Positions 16,257-24,934 are shown, counted from the stretch's first letter. The stretch is 64,000 nucleotides of DNA from Anaerolineaceae bacterium (GCA_002699125.1 PABI01000119.1:1-64000), one strand, 5' to 3'. Notes: a model not told the origin generated them from the sequence alone. A program made the numbers and translations.

Positions 16257-17171
16257 TTAGTTTTGCGCCAGCAATTTCATCAGTTCGGCGCGGGTGGGCA
16301 TGGCGGAACTGGCTCCCGCTTTGGTGGTGGCCAGCGCGCCGGTGGCTGCCCCCCAACGAATGGCCTCGGCCAACGGCCGTTTCTCCGCCAGCGCCACTGC
16401 CAAGCCGCCGTTAAACGCATCCCCCGCTGCCACCGTGTCAATGGCTTTGACAGGAAATGGTTCCACAAAGCCAGATTCCTGGCTAGATTGGTAGTAAACA
16501 CCTTGAGCGCCGAGTTTGATAACGGCCGTTTCCACCCCACGTTCGCGCAAAATTGAGGCCGCCTGAGCCGCTTCCGCTTGGTTCGTGGGGCGAAAGCCAA
16601 CCAGCACCTCTGCCTCCAGCTCGTTGGGCGTAAGGATGTGGCACAGTTGGTAAGCTTCTGCCGGCAGCGGTTTGGCCGGGGCCGGATCAAGGATGACTAG
16701 CGCGCCCGCTTCCCTGGCTGCCTGTGCCGCCGCCAATGAAATGTCCAGCGGGCTTTCCAACTGGAGCAGCAACACTTTGGCTGTGCGCAACGCTTCACGG
16801 CAGCGGGTCACCTCGCGGGCATCGTGGGCCATATTGGCCCCAGAAATGACAATGATGCTGTTCTCCGCCTGGGCATCGACGTTGATGACGGCGAGCCCGG
16901 TACTGCTGTCTGGATCAACCAGGATGCCGCTGATATCTACAGGTTCGTCAGCAATCAAATCTATCACACCCCGGCCAAAAGCGTCCTCCCCTACGCGACC
17001 AATGAATTGCGTCGTCGTGCCCAGGCGTCCAGCGGCCACTGCCTGGTTAAATCCCTTGCCACCCGGCACGGTGATAAAATTACTGCCGAACAACGTTTCG
17101 CCCGGTGCGGGGAGACGGGGAACATAAGTCGTTAAATCCATATTGATACTGCCAAGCACAACAACACTCAT
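16257..17171 (-). CDS. rbsK: Ribokinase
   Basis: Phosphorylates D-ribose at O5 with ATP. It is a PfkB-family protein of about 304 residues: the N-terminal GSINMDLTTYVPRLPAPGET and GGKGFNQAVAAGRLG bind sugar, and the C-terminal DTVAAGDAFNGGLAVAL is the second PfkB signature with the catalytic Asp (GAGDxF appears as AAGDAF). I chose the ATG at 17171, not the one at 17183, because GGAGGT lies between them at ideal spacing. The nucleoside hydrolase downstream would provide ribose. Confidence 0.93.
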   Translation of the reverse strand: MSVVVLGSINMDLTTYVPRLPAPGETLFGSNFITVPGGKGFNQAVAAGRLGTTTQFIGRVGEDAFGRGVIDLIADEPVDISGILVDPDSSTGLAVINVDAQAENSIIVISGANMAHDAREVTRCREALRTAKVLLLQLESPLDISLAAAQAAREAGALVILDPAPAKPLPAEAYQLCHILTPNELEAEVLVGFRPTNQAEAAQAASILRERGVETAVIKLGAQGVYYQSSQESGFVEPFPVKAIDTVAAGDAFNGGLAVALAEKRPLAEAIRWGAATGALATTKAGASSAMPTRAELMKLLAQN

Positions 17172-17235
17172 TTTTACCTCCATGCAGGTTCAATATTTTA
17201 CACGAAGCTGGAGATATGCCGGTTAATTGCTGGAA

Positions 17236-17308
17236 TGGGACACAGATTTACACTGATGACACTGATTTATGCTTTTATCTGTGCAAATCTGTGTTCATCT
17301 GTGTCCTA
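17236..17308. repeat. Microrepeat hairpin of ACACAGATTTACACTGAT type
   Basis: ACACAGATTTACACTGATGA is mirrored by AAATCTGTGTTCATCTGTGT about 30 nt later. It forms a long imperfect hairpin in the divergent spacer between ribokinase and the YigZ-family gene. Shorter related sequence (AATCTGTG, AAATCTGTGG) is found inside the Hsp70-like gene near 51690-51722. Confidence 0.75.
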
Positions 17309-17346
17309 TTTTCGAAGGAGATGTTGAGAAGCGTTACAATAGCACC

Positions 17347-18009
17347 ATGTCAAAACGTTACCCTATCCCCGCAGCCGAAACGCGGACCGAAATTGAAGTC
17401 AAGAATTCGCGGTTTATCACCACGGCCGTTCCCACTTTCACCGTCGAAGAAGCCAGAGAATTTATTGCGCGCATCAAAGCCGAATTTAGCGATGCCACCC
17501 ACAATGTGCCTGCTTTTTTGGTGGGCTTTGGCAACAGCGTCACGGCCCACTGCAACGATGATGGCGAACCGTCCGGCACGGCGGGACGGCCGATTTTGGC
17601 CGTGCTGCAAGGAAGCGGATTGGGCGATATTGCCGTCGTCGTAACGCGTTACTACGGTGGTACCAAGCTGGGCACCGGCGGCCTGGTGCGGGCCTACAGC
17701 GATGCTACCAAAGCAGTGCTGGACATCCTGCCCCACGCCGAGAAGGTGCCTACCCACACGGCGCTGCTGGCGCTGCCCTATGATTTGCTGGAGCGGGTGC
17801 GATTGTTAGTGGAGGCTTGGAACGGCCGTATCCTTGATGAACAATTCGCCGCCGACATTACCATGACGATGCAGTTCACCACAGATCAGTTCCCTGGCTT
17901 TCAGGATGCGCTGCGCGAGCTGTCTCACGGCGCTTTGGCCGCCGAAATTATTGAGACCAACGAAGACACAATCATGCCCCTGGGCACATTTGCCGATGAA
18001 GCCGAATAA
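17347..18009 (+). CDS. yigZ: YigZ/IMPACT family protein
   Basis: The protein has the N-terminal UPF0029/Impact domain (IEVKNSRFITTAVPTFTVEEA, then DDGEPSGTAGRPIL and VVTRYYGGTKLGTGGLVRAY, the family hallmark) and the C-terminal DUF1949 domain. In eukaryotes the family touches translational control; in bacteria its role is unclear. The 220 residues match the family. A -10-like TACAAT (17335-17340) ends 6 nt before ATG 17347, suggesting a leaderless transcript and excluding in-frame starts farther upstream, which lie in microrepeat sequence. Confidence 0.9.
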   Translation: MSKRYPIPAAETRTEIEVKNSRFITTAVPTFTVEEAREFIARIKAEFSDATHNVPAFLVGFGNSVTAHCNDDGEPSGTAGRPILAVLQGSGLGDIAVVVTRYYGGTKLGTGGLVRAYSDATKAVLDILPHAEKVPTHTALLALPYDLLERVRLLVEAWNGRILDEQFAADITMTMQFTTDQFPGFQDALRELSHGALAAEIIETNEDTIMPLGTFADEAE

Positions 18010-18053
18010 ATGAGACCTCCATAAGATGCCACCGGAATGGCACGTTGGTCATC

Positions 18054-18083
18054 TTGACTTACGAGGCGCAAAAAGTGTATGCT
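18054..18083 (+). promoter_or_regulatory. Sigma-70-type promoter with no obvious gene
   Basis: TTGACT (18054-18059) and TATGCT (18078-18083) are 18 bp apart. The predicted start of transcription is near 18090. No protein gene follows before the terminator at 18322. Confidence 0.5.
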
Positions 18084-18089
18084 GTTGGC

Positions 18090-18355
18090 ACGTTATGAAT
18101 GGCCATTTCAAAAACGTGAGTCACATTTATATTAAAAGTTTCATTTAGTCAGAAAGGAGGTAGTTTATAGTTTTGGAATACCTTACAGAAACTCACCGGC
18201 TGACTGGGAACTGCACCAAATAGGGCTACTGGCAGTACAAACAGAGCCAACATATCTAGTGAAATAGTATTGGCCGTTTTTAGTTAGCCGCTATTTTATT
18301 AACCAAAAAACAGATTACACCAAGCGACCCTGAAATTTCAGGGTCGCTTTTTTGA
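18090..18355 (+). ncRNA. Candidate small RNA of unknown family
   Basis: About 265 nt lie between a plausible promoter and a very strong intrinsic terminator, without a convincing reading frame. The best coding option is a 16-codon frame from TTG 18174 behind AAGGAGG (18156-18162), which could be a leader peptide. I looked for hallmarks of tmRNA, RNase P RNA, SRP RNA and common riboswitches and saw none. The downstream gene is on the opposite strand, so this is not a leader of it. It could also be the 3' untranslated end of the YigZ-family transcript. Confidence 0.4.
18322..18354 (+). terminator. Strong intrinsic terminator
   Basis: A perfect 28-nt palindrome (18322-18349; arm AAGCGACCCTGAAA) is followed by T residues. 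It ends either the candidate small RNA or the YigZ-family transcript. The symmetric T/A runs also allow use on the minus strand. Confidence 0.85.
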
Positions 18356-18357
18356 TC

Positions 18358-18412
18358 TGTAGCCGCGGATTCTTTCCGCGCTCTTTGCTGCGCAGTAAGA
18401 AACTGCGGCTAC
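18358..18412. repeat. Inverted microrepeat of GTAGCCGCGGATTCTT type
   Basis: GTAGCCGCGGATTCTT (18359-18374) matches the complement of AAGAAACTGCGGCTAC (18397-18412) at 14 of 16 positions. It overlaps the stop codon of the FAD/Fe-S oxidoreductase gene. Confidence 0.7.
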
Positions 18413-21348
18413 TTAATCGCTGCGCGTAAAACTTCTGCCGGATGCAGCACCTGCCGCCCTGCACCATGTTTAATTTGCTGGCGGCAGCTTACCCCGGCTG
18501 CGACCAGAATTGTCTCTGGTGCAGCGGCGCGCATGGCCGGCAGCAGGCGGCGCTCCGCCATTTTTAGCGAAACGTCATAATGCTCTGCCTCGTAACCAAA
18601 CGAGCCAGCCATCCCGCAGCAGCTGCTGTCAACCTCTTCCAGCGTGTAGTTGGGCGGCAGGGTCAGGGCGCGGTGGGCTGGTTTGGTACCGATGAGCGCC
18701 TTTTGGTGGCAATGACCGTGCAGCACCAGATGGCGTTTTTCGTCGGTGAAATTCAAGTTGAGTTTGCCGCTGTCGGCCAGTTCAGCGATGAACTCCTCAA
18801 AGCTGCGACACTGCCCGGCTACCAGGGCCACACGCTTGTCATTGGGCAGCAGCGATTCGTAATCATCGGTGAGGGCGGAGAGGTCGCTGGGTTCCAGGAA
18901 GATGATGGGCAGTCCCTGTTCGGCCAGCGGCGCGAGGTGATCCAGGACTTGTTGGGCAATTGTGCGTGCTTTGTCTACTAAACCTTTAGAGAAAGACGGC
19001 CGTCCACAATCCGTCACCCCTGGCAAAACCACCTCAAACCCAGCCGCCTCCAACAATTCCGTAGCGGCAATGGCAATGTGTGGGTAATTGAAGGTGGAAA
19101 ATGTATCGTTGAACAACACGATTTGTTGTAGGGGCGCATCGCGATGCGCCCCTACCGGGGTGTGCTTGTTGAACCAATCCGTAAACGACTGCCGGGCAAA
19201 ATGGGGCAAACTGCGCCTGGCCGAAATCCCTAGCGTGCGCTCCATCCCCTGGCGAATGAGGCCATTGCCTAAAGTCCAGTTGGCCAGCGGTGCCAGCGGC
19301 CCACTGCCCAAACGGCTGAGCGGGGTGATGTTGGCAAACAGCCGGTCGCGCAGCGGCGTGCCGTGGGCGTCGTGGTATTGGGCCAGAAACTCCGTCTTGA
19401 TTTTGGCCATGTCAACTGAGGAGGGACATTCCGCTTTGCACGCCTTGCAGCTGACGCACAGCTCCATGACTTGATACATGCGTTCGCTGGTGAACTCGCT
19501 GGGCGGCAGATGGCCGCTCATCGCAGCGCGCAGGGCGTTGGCCCGGCCGCGCGTGGCGTGCTCTTCTTCGCGGACGGCCATAAAGCTGGGGCACATGGTG
19601 CCGGTGGTGCGCTTGCGGCAAATCCCGGCCCCATTGCACATCTCCACAGCACGATCAAACCCGTGATCGCTGCTGAAATCGAGATGGGGCGTGATGGGGA
19701 TGACCTGATAGCTCTCGCCAAAGCGCAGATTTTCGGTCATTGGCCCGGCGTTGACGACGGTGCCGGGATTGAGGATATTGTGCGGATCAAAAATCTGCTT
19801 CACCTGCTGGTAAAGTTGGTACAAATCAGGGCCAAAGAACTTTTCGTTAAGCCAGCTGCGCGCCCGACCGTCACCATGTTCGCTGGAGAAAGAGCCACCG
19901 TAGCCACGCAGCAAATCGACCGAGAACTCCGTGATGGCAGGCAGTTTGGCCACTTCGGTCGCCTTTTTGGTGTTGATAAGCGGCCGTATGTGAATGCAGC
20001 CGGCGCTGGCGTGGGCATAGTAGGCGACGTTGGTGCCGATGTCGTTGCAAAACTGCTCGACTTTGGTGACATACTCGGACAAATGCTCGACAGGAACGGC
20101 CGCATCCTCAATAAACGGAATTGGCTTGTGGTCGCCTTTGATGCTCATCATCAGCCCCAGGCCAACTTTGCGCACGGTCCAGACGTCGGTTTGCTGTTGG
20201 GGGGTGGTGGCGCGGGAGACGGCCGTAAAATTCACCATCTGCGCTTTGAGGTGGCGCTCCAAATTGTCCATCTTGGCCGTCAATTCTGCTTCGCTCTCGC
20301 CATAAAACTCGGTGATGAGGACGCAGTTGGGCGTGCCCTGGACGAAGGTCGAGAGCAGCCGGGCGTACTCCGGTACGTCGCGACACATGGTAAGGCCCAA
20401 ATTATCCAGCAGCTCTACGGCAGAGGGGCCAACTTCTAGCATGAGCGGAACGGCCGTTAACGCCTCCGGCAGGCTGTTGAAATGCACAATCGCCAAGGCG
20501 GTGTGCGTGGGCAGCGGCACCAGGTTCAGCTTCAATTCGGTGATAACGCCCAGGCCGCCCTCTGCGCCGCACACAATTTTGGCCAGATTGAATCGGTCAT
20601 CGTAGGGCCAGCGGTAGGTGGGACGGCCGTTCGCTACCGGCACCAGTCTGTCTAAATTGTAGCCGCCACAGCGCCGCCAGTGGCGCGGTGTGCCACTGCG
20701 AATGATTTCCTGGTTAGCGGCATCCTGGGTGAGGGCGTGCATCTGGCGATAGATGTCCCCTTCCAGGCCGCTTATTTGCGTGTGTTGCAGGAGAACGGCC
20801 GATTCCAGCGGACCAAAGTGGGTCATCGTGCCATCACTCAAAATCACTTCCATCTCTAGGACGTGATCGGCCGTCATGCCGTACATGATTGAGTGGCTGC
20901 CGGTGGAGTTGTTGGAGACGATGCCACCCATCGCCGCCCGGTTGCTGCTGGCCGGATCGGGGCCAAATTGCAGGCCGTACTTTCGCAAATAAATGTTCAG
21001 CGCATCCAGGACAATCCCCGGCTGCACCCGCACCCACATCTCCTCCTGGTTCACCTCCAGCACCTGATCCAGGTAGCGAGTGAAGTCCATCACCAGGGCG
21101 CGGTTGACCGCCTGTCCGGCCAGGCTGCTGCCCCCGGTGCGCGGCAGAAGGGGCACGTGGTGTTTGGCCGCCAGCTCTACCGCCGCCTGCACATCTTCCA
21201 CTGTTTGCGGCAGCAGGACGCCGTGCGGCTTCACCTGGTAAATCGAGGCGTCGGTACTGTACAGGATGCGGCTGTACTCATCCGTGCGCAGCGCGCCGGT
21301 GGTGCGTTTGCTTAATTCGTTCAGGAAATCAAAAAGTGCTTCGCTCAT
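18409..21348 (-). CDS. ydiJ: FAD-linked oxidase/Fe-S oxidoreductase fusion (YdiJ/D-2-hydroxyacid dehydrogenase type)
   Basis: A fused 979-residue enzyme expected to oxidise a 2-hydroxyacid (lactate, glycolate or 2-hydroxyglutarate type) and pass electrons on. Residues 1-500 are the FAD-binding oxidase: the PCMH-fold segment has LLPRTGGSSLAGQAV and MGGIVSNNSTGSHSIMYG. A ferredoxin-like region (about 570-680) holds two cysteine clusters, including CVSCKACKAECPSS. The C-terminal part has CCG-type cysteine motifs (HGHCHQKAL, SSCCGMAGSFG), as in GlpC and YdiJ. The start at 21348 overlaps the NACHT gene by 20 nt. Residues about 731-740 are encoded by a 28-bp palindromic microrepeat. The substrate is not predictable. 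Confidence 0.9.
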   Translation of the reverse strand: MSEALFDFLNELSKRTTGALRTDEYSRILYSTDASIYQVKPHGVLLPQTVEDVQAAVELAAKHHVPLLPRTGGSSLAGQAVNRALVMDFTRYLDQVLEVNQEEMWVRVQPGIVLDALNIYLRKYGLQFGPDPASSNRAAMGGIVSNNSTGSHSIMYGMTADHVLEMEVILSDGTMTHFGPLESAVLLQHTQISGLEGDIYRQMHALTQDAANQEIIRSGTPRHWRRCGGYNLDRLVPVANGRPTYRWPYDDRFNLAKIVCGAEGGLGVITELKLNLVPLPTHTALAIVHFNSLPEALTAVPLMLEVGPSAVELLDNLGLTMCRDVPEYARLLSTFVQGTPNCVLITEFYGESEAELTAKMDNLERHLKAQMVNFTAVSRATTPQQQTDVWTVRKVGLGLMMSIKGDHKPIPFIEDAAVPVEHLSEYVTKVEQFCNDIGTNVAYYAHASAGCIHIRPLINTKKATEVAKLPAITEFSVDLLRGYGGSFSSEHGDGRARSWLNEKFFGPDLYQLYQQVKQIFDPHNILNPGTVVNAGPMTENLRFGESYQVIPITPHLDFSSDHGFDRAVEMCNGAGICRKRTTGTMCPSFMAVREEEHATRGRANALRAAMSGHLPPSEFTSERMYQVMELCVSCKACKAECPSSVDMAKIKTEFLAQYHDAHGTPLRDRLFANITPLSRLGSGPLAPLANWTLGNGLIRQGMERTLGISARRSLPHFARQSFTDWFNKHTPVGAHRDAPLQQIVLFNDTFSTFNYPHIAIAATELLEAAGFEVVLPGVTDCGRPSFSKGLVDKARTIAQQVLDHLAPLAEQGLPIIFLEPSDLSALTDDYESLLPNDKRVALVAGQCRSFEEFIAELADSGKLNLNFTDEKRHLVLHGHCHQKALIGTKPAHRALTLPPNYTLEEVDSSCCGMAGSFGYEAEHYDVSLKMAERRLLPAMRAAAPETILVAAGVSCRQQIKHGAGRQVLHPAEVLRAAIK
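19128..19155. repeat. Perfect 28-bp palindrome inside the FAD/Fe-S oxidoreductase gene
   Basis: The half-site is GTAGGGGCGCATCG followed by its exact complement. On the coding strand it is read in frame as VGAHRDAP, in a loop between the iron-sulfur and CCG regions. It looks like a dispersed element tolerated within a gene. Confidence 0.85.
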
Positions 21349-23440
21349 ACTCAGTCTTACCTTTATTACTTGGATGCAAGGAGGCGAAGTAATCTAATAA
21401 AGTTCGATGAATAAATATCCAACCATCTCCAACTCGCCGTAGAAATATGCGTTCCGACATCGCATCTAAATAGCTGGTAAGTGCCGAGATTTGAAAAGGA
21501 TATGGAATCACATCAAAACGGTCTAGTAACCAACGCAGAGAATAAAATTGAATTAGAACACTCCAAACCTCTAATAAAATTCCTAGCAAGAGTGCAGACA
21601 AAGCTAGTAGTAATATAGCTACTAAACTTACTTGAAGCATGGAATTTGAATAAGTAGGAGGCTCGATTAAAACAACACCTGCCAGAAAAATGATTAACAA
21701 TAAGAATGAGATTCTAAAGAAGAGACGACGAGTATTGCGTAAAAGTTTCCTCGGGCTAGAGTCTAATGAATTCATTAAATGCTTTTGAATTGCCGATTCT
21801 AAAGGTGTGATGTTTCTTTTTCTCGACACAAGAAATATGCTCAGAATGCTTGAAAGTATCCCAAAGATTACTCCAAAAAGCGTTCCTACAAACGTTTTAA
21901 CGACAAGAAAACTAACAGTAGCAAACAGCATTCCAGAAACACATCTATTGATCCAGATATACCGTTGTCGTAAACTTGTTTCTGGTAGCCATGTTGGTGT
22001 TAACCCCTCAATAAAAAAAATCGTCTGATCGTGATTTCTCATCCCGTAGGCTAAGTTCGTTAGCCAGTTTAATGCTTGTGTTTGATCATAATTGCTATTT
22101 GCTAAAATTGGATGGCGTTTGAACATTTCAGCAACATAATGGCAGTATAAATGATCTTGCCAGGCGGCTTCTGTGTTAAGTTGGTTTAAGTTTTCTTGAT
22201 TTAATCCCCGATAAGCCAGGGTAATGACGCTTAAAAAGAGTGGGGTCTGCGTCAATTTTTGCAGCGTTTCATCCCTTTGCCACAGTTTGTAGGCTGACTC
22301 AAGCGCCAACTCTGGTCGCTGAAAGTAAGCGTCTACCTGGGCCTTGTCCAGCGGCAGGATGTGAATACCCATGCCCAGGTTCAGCCTATTCTGCAGCGCT
22401 TCATATTCTGCAGCTCGGCAGCAAACGACTAGCCCGCCGCTGTGCTGCTCACTGAACAAATTAATCGCCTGTACACAGGAATCACGTGCCACTTCCGCCA
22501 CTTCATCCAGCCCGTCTAACAAGTAAATAAGCTGGTTATTTTGAATGATAGCCTGCCCTACCTCCCGCGAAAGCTGGTATTGCTGCCACAACTCTTCTAC
22601 CAACCATTCCACTATCGGTTTCTTCTCATTTGCCCAGGATGAAAGGTTTATCACTACAGGTGTCAATAACGTGGCATTTTCCTGAACAGCGTTTAGCAAG
22701 CTTTCCGCCAACTGGAGTAACGTCATCGTCTTGCCGCTTCCCGGTTCCCCTAAGATGAGCAAACTTCCAAAGTCGGTAAAAAGCTGCGGCACCTCTTTTT
22801 CAACCGGCTTGACGGCTTGCCCTGGCACGTAAGCCACTTTGCGCGTCAGAGCATGGGGTTCAAGCGTCAAATTCAATTCAAGGGCAATCTCGTCTGTCAC
22901 TGACTGTTTCAATACCCCATCAATCCAGGTAGCCTGCACATTACGCCGTAAGTTATAAAAATTTTGCAGCGTGTTTGGTATAGGCCATTTCACATGTGGG
23001 CGTTCCTGCTGGAGTGCAGCCATCAACTTATTTAGCTGTCCTCGGCGCTCGGCATAAGCCAGCAATGAAGCTGCCTTTGTGTCTATTGTGTCGCCACTTA
23101 AGGCATCATAACGAACGCCCACATCTAGGCACAAAACGCGAAGTTCCTCTAACGAAAACAAGTTTGTAATTTGTCGGCGGAGGGGACCAAAGGCGGGGGT
23201 TTCTGCCAGGGCTATCTCGCTGCTGGCTGGGGGCTGCACATTGTTTGGGCGGCTGAGCCAAGCAGAAATTGCAGAGGCAACCGAGAACACAGCAAAAAAG
23301 AGGACATTTAGTGGTTCAAAGCTGCCCGGCTCGCTGCGAATCCATTGAACGAGCGTGTAAATAATGGCAACCACGGTTAGCACCAGAAAAATCGTGGTCA
23401 GGTTCCGTAATCGGTTGCGCCAGGCAGGTGTTAATTTCAT
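21329..23440 (-). CDS. NACHT-domain STAND NTPase with effector-associated death-like domain and membrane segments
   Basis: The 703 residues read, in order: two membrane helices (about 13-33 and 43-62); a small helical domain (about 88-150; LEELRVLCLDVGVRYDALSG then ERRGQLNKLMAALQQERP) matching effector-associated/death-like adaptor domains of bacterial conflict systems; and a NACHT ATPase (Walker A GEPGSGKT at 231-238; Walker B LIYLLDGLDE near 305). The C-terminal part (about 500-640) has several hydrophobic helices instead of the usual sensor repeats. Related bacterial NACHT proteins can act in anti-phage defence, which is my inference here. The gene is AT-richer than its neighbours and has no ACGGCCGT octamer, suggesting recent acquisition. 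Confidence 0.85.
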   Translation of the reverse strand: MKLTPAWRNRLRNLTTIFLVLTVVAIIYTLVQWIRSEPGSFEPLNVLFFAVFSVASAISAWLSRPNNVQPPASSEIALAETPAFGPLRRQITNLFSLEELRVLCLDVGVRYDALSGDTIDTKAASLLAYAERRGQLNKLMAALQQERPHVKWPIPNTLQNFYNLRRNVQATWIDGVLKQSVTDEIALELNLTLEPHALTRKVAYVPGQAVKPVEKEVPQLFTDFGSLLILGEPGSGKTMTLLQLAESLLNAVQENATLLTPVVINLSSWANEKKPIVEWLVEELWQQYQLSREVGQAIIQNNQLIYLLDGLDEVAEVARDSCVQAINLFSEQHSGGLVVCCRAAEYEALQNRLNLGMGIHILPLDKAQVDAYFQRPELALESAYKLWQRDETLQKLTQTPLFLSVITLAYRGLNQENLNQLNTEAAWQDHLYCHYVAEMFKRHPILANSNYDQTQALNWLTNLAYGMRNHDQTIFFIEGLTPTWLPETSLRQRYIWINRCVSGMLFATVSFLVVKTFVGTLFGVIFGILSSILSIFLVSRKRNITPLESAIQKHLMNSLDSSPRKLLRNTRRLFFRISFLLLIIFLAGVVLIEPPTYSNSMLQVSLVAILLLALSALLLGILLEVWSVLIQFYSLRWLLDRFDVIPYPFQISALTSYLDAMSERIFLRRVGDGWIFIHRTLLDYFASLHPSNKGKTEYERSTF

Positions 23441-23451
23441 GTGAGCAAATT

Positions 23452-23484
23452 TAAGTGACAGGCACTTTTGAAGTGCCTGTCACT
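23452..23484. repeat. Perfect hairpin microrepeat
   Basis: Perfect 15-bp arms with sequence AAGTGACAGGCACTT flank a 3-nt loop. It lies between the aminotransferase and NACHT genes. It lacks a T-run on either side, so it is more likely a repeat element than a terminator. Confidence 0.8.
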
Positions 23485-23495
23485 TCATATCGACG

Positions 23496-24641
23496 CTACA
23501 AAATCTCTTTCAACGCAGCCAAAAGCATGGTGACGTTTTCCTGGCGGCTGTTGAAGCCCATGAGCCCGACGCGCCACACTTTGCCCGCCAGCTGGCCAAA
23601 GCCACCGGCCACCTCAATGTTGTACTCGTTCAGCAGCCGCCCGGCGACCGCTTTGGCGTCCACGCCATCGGGGACGCTGACGGTGGTGAGGGCGGGGATG
23701 CGCAGGGCAGTGTCTTTAACGTGGCAGCTCAGCCCCATCGCTTCCAGACCGTCCCAGAACAGCTCGGCGTTGGCCTGATGGCGCGCCCAGCGCTCATTCA
23801 GCCCTTCTTCCACGATGAGGCGCAGCCCTTCGCGCAGGGCGTACATGCTGTTGATGGGCGCGGTGTGGTGGTAGCTGCGCGTTTTGCCGTCCCAATAGTT
23901 GGCCAGCGTGGTCATGTCCAGGTACCAGTTGGGCACCTTGCCCTGCCGCCGATCCAGTTTGGCCAGGGCGCGCTCACTCAGGCTAAATGGGGAGGCACCG
24001 GGCGGGCAGCTCAACCCTTTTTGTGAGCAGCTGTAAGCGGCATCCACGCCCCATTCGTCCAAAAAGATAGGGGTGGTTGCCAGACTGGTGACGGTGTCGA
24101 TAAGGAGCAGGCAGTTGTGGGCGCGGCACAGTTCGGCGACGCCACCCATTGGCTGGAGCGCGCCGGTGGAGGTTTCGGCGTGGACCAGGGCGAGGATGGC
24201 CGGTTTGTGTTCGTCCAGTGCAGTGCGGATGTCGTCCAGAGATAGAACTTCGCCCCACGGCCGTTCCACCCGTCGCACATCTGCCCCGTACCGCCCCGCC
24301 ATATCCACCAGCCGCTCACCAAAGTAACCAATGACGCCGACCAGCACCACGTCGCCCGGCTCAACGAGGTTGGCCAGGGTCGCTTCCATCGCCGCGCTGC
24401 CGGTGCCGCTGACAGGCAGCGTAAACGGATTGCTGGTTTGCCAAGTGTAGCGCAGCATTTCCTGAATCTCGTTCATCACGCCAATGAAGGCGGGGTCCAG
24501 ATGGCCAATCTGCTGGTTGCTGATGGCTTGCAGCACACGGGGATGGGCGTTAGACGGGCCTGGTCCTAACAGTAGGCGCGGCGGCATGTTGAGCTGTCCA
24601 GTTTGCAGACGGTGGGTTTCATTTACGGAATAAGTTTTCAT
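23496..24641 (-). CDS. Class V aminotransferase (alanine-glyoxylate/serine-pyruvate type)
   Basis: PLP enzyme of 381 residues transferring an amino group between alanine or serine and glyoxylate or pyruvate. It has the early LLLGPGPSNAHPRVL block, SGTGSAAMEA for cofactor phosphate contacts, a Glu-containing VHAETSTG block, and the Schiff-base Lys in YSCSQKGLSCPPG. Chosen start: ATG at 24641 with AAGGAAGAG just upstream. A longer in-frame start at 24854 would add 71 residues of non-conserved sequence encoded by repeat-bearing intergenic DNA and is rejected. A role beside the 2-hydroxyacid oxidase in glyoxylate metabolism is possible but not shown. Confidence 0.9.
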   Translation of the reverse strand: MKTYSVNETHRLQTGQLNMPPRLLLGPGPSNAHPRVLQAISNQQIGHLDPAFIGVMNEIQEMLRYTWQTSNPFTLPVSGTGSAAMEATLANLVEPGDVVLVGVIGYFGERLVDMAGRYGADVRRVERPWGEVLSLDDIRTALDEHKPAILALVHAETSTGALQPMGGVAELCRAHNCLLLIDTVTSLATTPIFLDEWGVDAAYSCSQKGLSCPPGASPFSLSERALAKLDRRQGKVPNWYLDMTTLANYWDGKTRSYHHTAPINSMYALREGLRLIVEEGLNERWARHQANAELFWDGLEAMGLSCHVKDTALRIPALTTVSVPDGVDAKAVAGRLLNEYNIEVAGGFGQLAGKVWRVGLMGFNSRQENVTMLLAALKEIL

Positions 24642-24677
24642 GGCTCTTCCTTTGATTTTGCTTTTTTCATCTTGATA

Positions 24678-24915
24678 AGATTGGCCCAATCTAGCAGGCT
24701 TGTCCTGAGCATTGCCAAGGATTGGGCCAATCTCTGAAGACAGTTTGAGGAACAAGAATGGCGCGATCATACGTCGCACGGGGGGATTTTTCAAGAGAGT
24801 TGGTGCCGTTCCGATAATTGGATGTTTGTGTCGGAATTTATTACGAAGAAACAAAGACAGGAAGGAACAAAGAAAACGAAAAGCTTTGTCTCTCCGTTTC
24901 TTTGTTCCTTTGTAT
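24678..24915. repeat. Two microrepeat pairs in the aminotransferase-kinase spacer
   Basis: The 293-nt spacer (24642-24934) has no gene. AGATTGGCCCAATCT (24678-24692) is mirrored by AGGATTGGGCCAATCT (24718-24733), enclosing GGCTTGTCCTGAGC, a sequence close to one at 55698-55712. Further on, AAACAAAGACAGGAAGGAAC is mirrored by GTTTCTTTGTTCCTTTGT (24848-24915), a long imperfect hairpin just after the kinase stop codon that could terminate its transcript. Confidence 0.65.
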
Positions 24916-24934
24916 TAAATACGCCAACGGTTTA

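Noticed and set aside
16257-17171. Ribokinase and nucleoside hydrolase as a simple operon
   Set aside because: A terminator-like hairpin with a T-run lies between them, so full co-transcription cannot be assumed.
19471-20439. 322-codon plus-strand open frame
   Set aside because: It is antisense to the FAD/Fe-S oxidoreductase gene, has unnatural composition and no domain; a shadow of GC-rich codons.
24642-24854. N-terminal extension of the class V aminotransferase
   Set aside because: It would start far upstream in repeat-bearing DNA without a ribosome site; the start at 24641 has one and fits the family.
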